64,000 nucleotides of DNA from contig NC_057319.1 of NCBI RefSeq assembly GCF_000687475.1, positions 4,454,001 to 4,518,000 of the forward strand, read 5' to 3'. Positions within the stretch are counted from its first letter, which is position 1; the number at the start of each line of letters is the position of its first letter. The stretch comes from Ustilaginoidea virens (Eukaryota; Ascomycota; Sordariomycetes; Hypocreales; Clavicipitaceae). The notes below the pieces were generated by a model. It did no database searches. It worked only from the letters and a program-made list of their open reading frames with translations, and was not told where the DNA came from. This document shows positions 45,835-55,057 of this stretch, piece by piece. Position numbers and translations under genes: made by a program.

Positions 45835-46142
45835 GTTGACATGTACAAAACAGTATCGACGCTGGGTGCCCTTAGGTCCATTCTGCAGCACATGCAGGCC
45901 CCGAGTGCGGCTTGAGCGCAGCGGTTCACGGACCAGACCACATTCCGCCGGAGGCAGCAGCCCCTCAAAAAAGAACACAAAAAAAAAAAAAAAGAAGACT
46001 TGCCCGCTGGCAAGACGCTTTCATCCATCCTCTCACTCTCAGCCTTTTGACTACCTGGCCGTATCTTCGCCATTGGCAGATTCGTCACGAACCAGCCCAG
46101 AATATTGCACAGCTAAAAGAGGAGACGCGCAAGAAGGAAAGA

Positions 46143-46169
46143 AAGCAAGCAAGCAAGCAAGCAAGCAAG
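46143..46169 (+). repeat. (AAGC)n microsatellite
   Basis: Six to seven units of AAGC lie in the upstream region of the zinc-cluster regulator. Confidence 0.9.
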
Positions 46170-47049
46170 ACTCCATTTGTGCGTCTGCGCCTCGTACCAC
46201 CTCTGCCGCGCGGACGACTTGCTGCGTGTCCCGAGTCCTGCCTCCTGTCATCATCCAACGCTCGCCTCACCGCACCCGCCCCCTTGCTTATTCGGGCCCC
46301 TGGGTTGCTTCCTGGGTTTCTTCCTGGGCTTCTCCCCGTGTCCTTAACTTTTCTTTCCCACCTCTCCAGAGGCTGCGGCGTGGGAAACGGTTCCAATGCT
46401 CTGTGCCATCACTCTGCTATCTCGCTAACTTGACGCTCACACGTCTCCATCGACTACACAGAAGCAGGGACGCACGCAGCGGACCACTTTCAATGACGCC
46501 CATCACCCACGGGTATCTCATCTTGGCTTCCGTCGTAACTTGACTCCCCTGACATTTCGAGTCTTGTAATCAGAAATCGCTCCATCCCGGTTAATGACCT
46601 TTGCTGAGCATCGACCAGTTGCCATCAGCTTGGCTTCATTTTCCCCCGCCAGGTCCGCTCTTTGTCGCTCGCTCTTGATTTTATCTTGATACGGCTACCT
46701 TTTTTTTTTTTTTGGCCTTTTTTTTTTTTTTTTTTTGCTGCAGCAGCGTGTCAGGTTTGTCGGTACGACCGGTTGGCCAAGGTGAACCCCTTGTACCGTT
46801 CTCTTCTCCCTTTCCTCGCTTCTCGTCTTCATTACATAAACAGCAAGTCTGCACAAGCTTGTCGTGAAAATCAGTGTCCTCTCCGTGGTAACACGGATAT
46901 CGGCAACTTGGACGGCATCGGTTTTCGCATGCATGGTGCTCTGACCCGTTGCGAACATCGCGGATCATTATCGGTATATTGAGCGTAACCTTCGTCCGTA
47001 TCATCTCGACGTCTGTCAGCAGCTCTACGGTGTGCTTTGGGCTTGCGTC

Positions 47050-49441
47050 ATGTCCCATCACTCCTCGGTGCTGCGGACGGCACCCATCGCTATTGCCCCG
47101 AAGCCTCCAAGGCGAGAACCGGCACCCCAACGACTGGGCCGTATTCCCAAGTTTGAGATAGGTCCCAGCAGCCCTCAGGCAGGTGCCTATGTCGAATCGT
47201 CCTCTCTTGCTGGATCTGCAGTGGCTCCCTGCCAGACCTGCCGACTGTCCGGTATCCGATGTGTCGTCGTCGGTGATGACGAAGAGGGTTGCTATGAGTG
47301 TCAAGCCAACGGCGCCGAATGCTCTTTCCTTTCAAGCTCGCTCGCGAGCCCGCAGGCTCGCAAGCGGAAACCGGACGGAATGCCAACCCGTGAGGCCAGC
47401 TTCAGTAAACGAAAGTTAGTTTTCTTGCCCGTGATTTTGTCCCTTGCGACTGTCGTCTTTGTTATTGTTGTCTGCAGTAGTTGTGCTTTGCAGTAGTTGT
47501 GCTCGGTGCTCGGATGTCCTGTTTGCATGCGGCGCGAGTTCTCGAGCGGCTGCCTTGGGAGCAACGTCGAAAGCGCTTGGGGAAATTCCAAAATCTAACG
47601 CATGGTACGCGTCTAGTTCACCATACAATTCGACCCGCAAGCTGGGTAACTCGAGTCTGTCCAGCACCGCAGCCAGCAGTTCCTTTCTGGAAGACATGGC
47701 CAACGTCGGCGGGCCCACCATGCTGAAGAGAACCTTGGGTATGCAAAACGACCGTTTCAGCCAGCACATCGGGCTCACGACGGATTTCGAGCCCTCCCTC
47801 ATCAACTTGTCGACCTTTGACCCCCAAGACGAAAGCTTGCTGGCCAGAGGTACGCTTCGTAAAGTCAGCGATGACGACACCTTCCTGATGCTGCCAGACA
47901 GCTGCACGCCGGGCTTCCATCGCATCATGGAAGATGCTGACGCCATCGAGGCGACGGTATCACCGCATGGCCGGAGGCTGATTGACCTCTACTTTCGAAT
48001 CGTTCATCCAGCTTTCCCCATCATCCAAAAGCACGTCTTTCTGGAAAAGTATGAACGGTCGCATCGAGAATTCTCGCCTCCCATCCTGGCTGCCGTGTAT
48101 ATTCTGGCCATTAACTGGTGGGATCATGATCCGGACCTCTCCAAGCTGGCCCGTCCGGATCTTGGGCAGCTCGAAAGCCTTGCTCGAGGCACCTTGGCGG
48201 ATGCCATGAACAGACCGAAACTGTCCACTATCCAAGCAGGCTTGCTCCTGTCTCAACGGCCAGAGGGCGACCAGTGGGCACCGACAGCGCAGCTCGTAGC
48301 CGTTGGACAGGAGCTAGGGCTGCACCTGGACTGTTCCAACTGGAAGATTCCGCCCTGGGAGAAAGGCCTTAGACGTAGGTTGGCCTGGGCACTGTACATG
48401 CAGGACAAATGGGGAGCTCTGGTGCATGGCCGCCCATCCCACATCTACCCGTCCAACTGGGGCGTCCGAAGCCTGACTCCCAACGATTTCCCAGATGTTG
48501 AGTGGGACGAGAGCGATTCGGAGGAAAAGCAGGACGTGGAGAATGGCCGGCTCCTTTTCACTCGGTTCGTGCAGCTGTCCAAAATCCTGGCCGAGATTCT
48601 GGAAACGTTTTACACGCTAAGCTCGACCCGGAACGTCGCAGATGCCGGCGCGCAGGGTACTCAGCTTGTCTTGTCTCTTGCCAAGCCCGTCCAGCTCAAG
48701 CTCAAGGAGTGGTACAGCAGCTTACCTGCTTGCATCCGTCTCGAATCGTGCTCCATGGCGAGCTACGCCCCTGCGTCGCCACCGCCGCCGCCAACGAGCA
48801 GGCCGTCGTCGAGCATCGGCTACCTCCACCTGGGCTATTTCGCCACGGAGATAACGCTGCATCGCAGCATCATCCGATCGTTGGCATCAAACTCTTCCGC
48901 AGTGGACCCCTACGTTCAGCACATATGCCGAAGCGCGGCCAAGGCTCGCCTCATCTCCGCCATGGACTTTGTCAACCGGCTGACGCCGAAACACCTACGC
49001 TCGTTCTGGTTCTTCGCGTCCAAGACCAACTTTGCGCTGATTGGCACGTTCGGCTCGCTTCTGTGGGCGACGTCTCCTGGTCGGGAGGAGGCGGACTGGT
49101 ACCGCCGGCGGTTGGGGGAGTATCGATGGACGCTTTCCGTAAGCTTCAAACCGGGGGAAAGACGGCGTCTCACCGAGTTTGCAATGTCGATGCTGGATAT
49201 ATCCACGGGGTTGCTCAAGAGGCTACCCGAGAAACCACCCATGAGCCGAAGCGTAAGCCTGGCAGACATGTCGGCCCCATCCGGACCGCCGTCATTTCCC
49301 AGCTCCCTCCCCGGTGGCGGTAGTCTGTTCGGCCAGTTTAGCAATTTCCATAGCGCCGATACGAGCAGCGTTACAAGTCCGCTCAGCGATGAATCACGTA
49401 GTGACGACAATATGGAGGACAACTATGCGACACCGATATAG
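47050..49441 (+). CDS. Zn2Cys6 transcription regulator of DAL81/TamA type
   Basis: DAL81/TamA proteins are co-activators of nitrogen-source and amino-acid-inducible genes. Exons are 47050-47414 and 47494-49441, joined in phase 2, giving 770 residues. The N-terminal zinc cluster has cysteines at 61, 64, 71, 81, 84 and 91 (spacing 2-6-9-2-6). Its first loop reads RLSGIR, without the usual run of Lys/Arg that contacts DNA. The fungal-specific middle homology region is strong: LKRTLGMQNDRFSQHIGLTTDF, DLYFRIVHPAFPIIQKHVFL, FSPPILAAVYILAINWW and GYLHLGYFATEITLHRSI. The order resembles what I recall for DAL81/TamA, but I cannot confirm orthology. The C-terminal tail is Ser-rich and acidic. A long pyrimidine-rich leader precedes the start. 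The intron's acceptor region is duplicated. Confidence 0.85.
47415..47493 (+). other. Intron with duplicated 3' acceptor segment
   Basis: In this intron of the zinc-cluster gene the segment TGCAGTAGTTGTGCT occurs twice in a row (about 47472 and 47488), giving two possible CAG acceptors 16 bases apart. Only the second continues the frame; the first meets a TAG within six codons. Confidence 0.75.
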
Positions 49442-50210
49442 GGATCGGGACCGGGACCGGGACCGACGAAGAAACAGCCGTCCCTCTTGGCGGCGGTTGG
49501 ACTACGACGACTTGGTGGCGCGGATGTCGGGCACGTCAGCTGGGGTCACAGCCAGTTCCGCATACATACAAATAGCAACAACCCCGACAGGTCATGAACC
49601 TCTCTTTAGGTCTAGGTAGCAAGTAGCAACCTCGTGCATGGTCCAGCATTACCCTGTAGGATGCCGAGACACGAAGGGCGGTGCGGTGCGTTCAGTGCGG
49701 GTCCGAGACATGCATGGCCGGGGGCTTATTATGAAAACCGACCGACATGTAGAAAAGGAGGGTGGGGGGGTGGAACGAGGAGGAAAAGCAGAATAGTAAA
49801 CAGCATCTCCTCTACTAAAAAGTGCACACATGGTGATCCGTAGAGTGGCGAGTTTTGAAAGCGCATGGCAGATTTGGTGCGAGTGAGCCCACCTCAGCAG
49901 GTCGGTCTCTCGTAATATCTGGTGATTTTCCCCCGCGTGGCGTTGGTCAATTCCCCCCCGTTGACGACTGGAGCCATCTTCATCTTCTACCAGACTCATC
50001 CAACCGTCCGACCTGGCCTGCTTCGCGCCTCCAACCAGCGTCTCCCCGCGTCTCCGCTGCCGCTGCTCGCTCTAGGGTGAAACAAGGCGATTACCGACAA
50101 ATCTGACGGCGGCGGCGTGTCGCTCCAATGCGCGGCAGCTACCAGACGGCACCTCGGACTTTTCCCACCGAAATTGGCCCCGTCAGACACCAGCCAATAG
50201 TCACAGCACC
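49442..50210. other. Intergenic region upstream of the spermidine-synthase-like gene
   Basis: About 770 bp without a supported gene. It starts with a GGGACC repeat (49441-49462) directly after the regulator stop and ends in pyrimidine-rich DNA upstream of the next start. Confidence 0.6.
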
Positions 50211-52147
50211 ATGCCAAGGCAGCCGCCGCCTTCGTCGGGCGTCGGCTCTCCCGATACCTCGCGAAAAATGGAAAAGGAACCCAGACGTCTGACCGAAAAG
50301 ACCGAAAAGACCGAGAGCGACCCCTCCAGTCGCCGCCTCCTGGAGCAGTCGGCTCGGTACGCTCGAATAGTGTTGCTCCTGAGCTTCCTAGGCATCTACG
50401 CGCACGTCTCGCAGCTGAACCTCTCGCCGGTGTACGGATCCCTTCCCGCCTCGATATGGCACTTCAAACTGCTCGCGGGGGGCTGCTTCGTCGGCTGGGC
50501 CGGCAGCGTGGTTCTGCGCGACCTGCTGCCCATCCCGCCCGCACAAGCTCTCCCCATCGTGGCAGTCTGCATCCCCTGCCTCCAGCACTACCTCGGCTCT
50601 TGCAGCCAGCTTCTGGGGCCTCAATGGGGCCCTGCTGCGACCGAGGGGCTCACCTTGTTTCCGCTGTGCGTCCTGACCGCTGCGTCGGTAGCTGATGGCT
50701 GGGAGGGCGTGCGACTGACCAAGCTACCGACCTTTGTGGCTGATGCGGGCCCGGGAGTTGCGTCCTGGGCGCTGTTGAGGTATTTCGAGAGCCAGGCTGC
50801 GACGCGCTTGCCCCTCGTGGTGGGAAAGTTGCGCATCTTGACGCGGCTCGGGTTCGAGATGCTGCTGGCCCTGATGTACATTGCTCTCTTCCCGTCAAAG
50901 TACCTCGTGTACACGGCGTTCCCCCTGTTTCACACGCTGCTTCTCAACCCTCATGTGCCGTCTCCCGCCGCTACCGAGAGCCTCGCCAGCGCGATGCTGA
51001 CAGACGGCTGGCTTCTCATGGAAAGACGCGAGTCCGTCACGGGCTACCTCTCGGTGATCCAGAACATGAAGCAGGGTTTCAGGGTCATGCGCTGCGATCA
51101 CAGTCTTTTGGGAGGGGAATGGATAAATCACAGAGGAGGACCAGTCTCGGAACCAATCTATGGCGTTTTCGCCATGCTAGAGGCGGTGAGGCTGGCCGAG
51201 AATGCTCAAGCCGTCGCAGACGAGAATGCCCAGGCTCTGGTCATGTGAGTTTTCCCGCTCGGTGATTGATTGCAGAGATGCCTCTTGTTGCCGCGGTCCC
51301 GTGGCTGGCGTGAGATAATGAATGCTGCTAACCGCCTGGTTTTTGCAGTGGTCTAGGGGTCGGGACAACCCCTTCGGCACTTGTGTCCCACGGCATCAAC
51401 ACGACAGTGGTGGAAATGGATCCAGTCGTGCACGAGCTTGCGGCAAGGTACTTTGATCTAAAGGAGAACAACCCGCCGGTGCTGCAGGATGCCGTCCGTT
51501 ACGTCCAAAGCCTGGCCAAGACAGCCCCGGCTACATACGATTACATTATTCACGATGTCTTCACTGGCGGCGCAGAACCCGTCGACCTCTTCACCCTCGA
51601 GTTCTTCGAGGGGCTCCGCTCGCTCCTCAAGCCCGCGGGCACTGTTGCGATTGTACGTCTGCCCTGGCTGCGCTTTGCGCGCGCACCATCGTCTGCAACT
51701 TCATATGCACATGCACATGCACATGGCTGACGGGACCAACAGAACTACGCCGGCGATCTCTCCCTCCCGGCGCCAAAGGTCATCTACCGAACCATCAAGC
51801 AAGTCTTTCCGACGTGCCGTGTGTTTCGCGAGACGCCCCCCGACGTGGAAGCAATCAAGTCGAATGGTGCAGACTTTACCAACATGGTTGTTTTCTGCAA
51901 GAACTCGGTTGACAGCCCGCTCACCTTTCGCCGGCCAACGCCCAAAGACTACCTGGAGAGCTCGGCCAGACGGGAATTCCTGCAGCTGACGAATGAGGTG
52001 CCGGAGGCGGAGATTCTCGGCGGAAACCAGGAGCTTGTGAGAAGGAACGGAACGGAAAAGGTGGCCAAGTGGAGCGTGAAGAGCGCATTGGGCCATTGGG
52101 CGCTGATGAGGACTGCCGTTCCGGCCAAGGTGTGGGAGCGGTGGTGA
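50211..52147 (+). CDS. Membrane protein with spermidine/spermine-synthase-like Rossmann domain
   Basis: Exons are 50211-51244, 51349-51652 and 51743-52147, giving 580 residues. The N-terminal half has six or so hydrophobic spans (IVLLLSFLGIYAHV, LLAGGCFVGWAGSVVL, IVAVCIPCLQHYLG, LTLFPLCVLTAASV, MLLALMYIALF, and others) after a basic, Lys/Glu-rich start. The C-terminal half is a nucleotide-binding methyltransferase fold of the polyamine-synthase family: VIGLGVGTTPSALVSHG with the glycine loop, VVEMDPVVHELAARYF with the acidic residue that binds the ribose, and YDYIIHDVFTGGAEPVDLF. Membrane-anchored fusions of this kind exist in fungi and bacteria, but substrate and product are unknown; it need not make spermidine. 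Splice sites are regular (GTGAGT, GTACGT). Confidence 0.85.
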
Positions 52148-52483
52148 TGAGCGAGTTCGCCTTTGTCGCAGGGGGAAAAGTCCCAAACGTCATGATTGCT
52201 TTTGCCGTCACACTGAATCATGGTATGGTTCAAAGGAAACTCTTCTCTTGGAGCCATCTAAAGTTGTCAAACAGCCTACTCAAGGTGAAAACACTCGGGC
52301 AGCTTGCACAGACTCCAAGCTGTGGGTGAGCAAAAGTTGATGGCGGCCCTTATCCTGGTGGCCACGTCGGCTACGTTCTGTTGTCACAAGAAAAGCCAAC
52401 ATGCAATCATTATCCCGTGCATAAAAGAACATTCACTTAGGCCGAAAGAAGAGGCAACAGACGACATGTCCGAGCATCTCGGC
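52148..52483. other. Convergent 3' intergenic region
   Basis: This 336-bp stretch separates the stops of the spermidine-synthase-like gene and the PNPOx-like gene. I see no gene or notable repeat in it. Confidence 0.6.
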
Positions 52484-53351
52484 CTAGGCCTCAGACCTCC
52501 CCTTCACCGCGCCCAAGCTATACGCCCTGTTATCCTGATTCAAGTCATCGATAAACTGCCTCGCGTACGCCGGCAAGTCAACACGATTATGCGGCGCGGC
52601 AACTGGCTCCCCCAGGATTGAATACACCGGCACCACGCCGGCCCAGACCGAGTTCAAGGCATCCTCGTTGCCCAGGTCATTCTTGTCGTCCGTGACGCCC
52701 CCGTCGCGGAACTTTGCGCTCCCCGAGGCAATCCTGACCCGGAGGATGCTGGTGCTCTGCATCTCGGCATTGGTAGGCGGCAGACGAGAGTTGGCCCAGC
52801 GGTCGGGGACGACCGAGTTGGTGATGAGCTCCATGGCGTACAGCTTTTCCTCGGGGTCGTCGACGAGCGTGGCGTGGCCGAAGAGCACGGCAGATCGGTA
52901 GTTGTAGCTGTGGTGGAAGGCGGACAGGGCGAGGACGAGGCCGTCGACGTGGGAGGCGGCGCATGTCACCGGGAGGCCCTGCTGGCCCGCGGCGCGGCCG
53001 AGGTTGAAGAGGCGCGAGGAAACGTAGCCGTGGAGGTAGAGGTCCAGGGGGTCGCCCAGGTCGGCCGAGGGGCGCTCAAAGGATCCCATCTGCCCGATCA
53101 TGGGGAGGGTGGCGGGGAAGGGAGAATCCGGGACGTTGAAGGATACGTGGATAATCTGGCTGGAGTTGATGAGGCCGTGGATTTTGCGGAGCGCGTAGGA
53201 GCCTTAGGAGAAGGGGGGGGGGGGGGGGGCGCGGGTGAGCCTTGGGGATCCGCTGCTTGCTTGGGGCAAGGTGATTTTGCGTACCTCGTTCATGGAGTCG
53301 CTTTACGGTGTTTGTTGCATCCTTGGGGTATTCGAGCTCGTAGCGGCCCAT
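52484..53351 (-). CDS. PNPOx-like flavin-nucleotide-binding protein
   Basis: Members of this split-barrel family bind FMN or related cofactors; bacterial relatives are named for nitroimidazole resistance. Exons are 53351-53285 (67 nt) and 53202-52484, joined in phase 1 (LHERGSYALRKIHGLIN), giving 261 residues. The start MGRYELEYPKDATNTVKRLHERG is characteristic of the fungal branch (first 22 residues on the small exon). The core shows SSQIIHVSFNVPDSPFPATLPMIGQ-like sequence, DLYLHGYVSSRLF, CAASHVDGLVLALSAFHHSYNYRSAV and LFGHATLVDDPEEKLYAM, giving the cofactor-facing histidine and arginines. The acceptor (CTAAG) follows a C run on the coding strand. The function in this fungus is unknown; detoxification or vitamin B6 salvage are possible. 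Confidence 0.85.
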
Positions 53352-55057
53352 GATGCTGCGGTGAAGGGGGTCAAGATGGATGCTTCTATTCTGTTGCGCG
53401 AGTGGCTGGTTTGAAGCGGCAGTTGGGGATACGACGACAAGACGGTATAAGTATGCGTAGTAGGACTTATTATGTACGAGTGGCTGATTTGAAGCGACAA
53501 TTGGGATACGGCGACAAGACGATATAAATATGCGTACTCCGTCGTAGGGCTTGTATAGATGGTCTTGGCAGACACCCCGAGGTCGGCATCGAGTAACGGG
53601 AGAGGAACCAGACTACAACCCGCAGCAGCGTTGGCGTGTACGTGTCCTGCACGTCGCTTCAGGAGTTTCGTTTTCGGTCTCTGCCACCACGGCTTGCAGG
53701 TTGCATGAAATTATCGACTCGACTTGGCCGTTACCGGGCTTGGTTGTGTGACACATTCCCGGATGGAAACGGACCCCGCCGAGGTTCGGCGTTGATGCGC
53801 AGGGCAGCGCAGGGCAGCTGGTGGCGCGGGGTCGAGCGGCCTAAGCCCCGCTTTTCAGCTGGTCGTGGATGGGTCCCGCCGGTTCATGACGGGCTACACT
53901 GCCAGCTGCGCGCCGGCAGGGTTTCGGCTGGAAGCGGGGCCGGAGCTGCAAGCCTATTTGACCCAGCCAGTCTAGCAGGGACGGCTCCGTTTGCTACCTT
54001 TTTTTTTTTTTTTTCCTTTTTCCTTTTTCCTTTTTCTTTCATTCCCTCCCGCCAAAGGAGCCTTGGCGGCTGCAATGCCCAGCAAAGGCTTGGACCATGC
54101 CGTTGCTTTGTCTTGTAGATTTCAAAACGCACTTTGTTGCAACGGCACGGAAGCCTGGCCCCTGGTTCCCCACCAGCAACAGCCACCCGGCCAATCACAA
54201 CGGCCAACGCCATGTCTTGCAGCCTTCACCCCATCGACCTGAGAAACTCGAGTTTCCTCTTATTCACCCTCCAGGTCGCTTCGAAGCCTCGAACAAGTGT
54301 GCCAGCCACCGCCGCCGCCATCAACCCCCCGACGTCTTCCCTTGCCTTCCCCCGGCCCTAGTCGCTTGACCCCGAGGCAAGGGACAAAGTGAAGACGAAA
54401 AGCCCCCCCCCCCCCCGAGCACAGCATGGACGCGGATGGCGACACGGGACACTTTTTTTCGCGGCTATGAAACGATGCAGCATGGTTCCCTTCCCGTTGC
54501 TTTTTTCCATTGCCCGCGCGAACCAGCTCCTAACGCCTGGGTGTGGATGCGACGTGATTCATGCCGTCATTTGGGGCCATCCATCCTCGAGGGGGAAGCC
54601 TTGTGTTGGCATCCACTCCTTGTCCAGCCAGGACTGACTCGGTGCCTCATGTTGGGAGGAGGAACATTGGGCCGTCTCAAGGCGTTTCCATGGAAGCTTG
54701 ATCGAGTTTGGCAATGAATGGACGGACTTTTCCCCCTCCCAGTTGTCGCTCTTTCTTTCGCCCCTCGTTGGTCTTTTGCAACAAACTCGTCAGCGCTGCT
54801 GCTCGCTGCTCTGCTTTCCGAAAGCCTTTGTGGCCATGATGCAATGACACTCCGCGGCTCGCTGTCATCGTCGGTCTGTTCCAAGAATCATGTCCTCGTG
54901 TGCTTTGCCTCCATCCACTTCCGCTCTGCGTAGCCTGCTTCCTCCGGCTCCTCCGTCGTCTTCTTCACGTTTCCTGCCCACTGGCGACGTCCGTCCGTCT
55001 TGGCTCTCATCTCCAGTCTGATTGAAACGTCCGCTGGCCGGGCAAAGCGCATTCGAC
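53352..55057. promoter_or_regulatory. Divergent 1.7-kb region between PNPOx-like and six-span gene
   Basis: No gene is supported. On the PNPOx side it contains a tandem duplication (53399-53553) with TATA-like sequence. Further on come a T run (53999-54014), a C14 run near 54403 and pyrimidine-rich DNA leading to the next start. Confidence 0.6.
53399..53553 (-). repeat. Tandemly duplicated core promoter segment of about 70 bp
   Basis: Copy A starts at 53399 and copy B at 53477. They share CGAGTGGCTG, TTTGAAGCG, ATACG, CGACAAGACG and ATGCGTA in order, and each has a TATA-like element (TATAAGT at 53446-53452; TATAAAT at 53523-53529, read on the plus strand). They lie 48-200 bp upstream of the PNPOx-like start. 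Confidence 0.8.

Larger units (their letters stand above)
43295..47049. other. 3.8-kb intergenic region with minisatellites and a possible decayed element
   Basis: It lies between the GNAT gene and the zinc-cluster regulator. Contents: two minisatellites (43591-43705), a lower-GC stretch with a lone 138-codon frame (about 44100-44780), motifs of the ACTCCGTAC type near 44860-45059, a TAGG/CCTA palindromic tract (45786-45834), an (AAGC)n run (46143-46169) and T-rich DNA probably in the regulator's long 5' leader. Confidence 0.6.

Noticed and set aside
46681..47304. 207-codon minus-strand ORF upstream of the zinc-cluster gene
   Set aside because: It overlaps the real first exon in antisense and ends in a Lys run produced by a T homopolymer.
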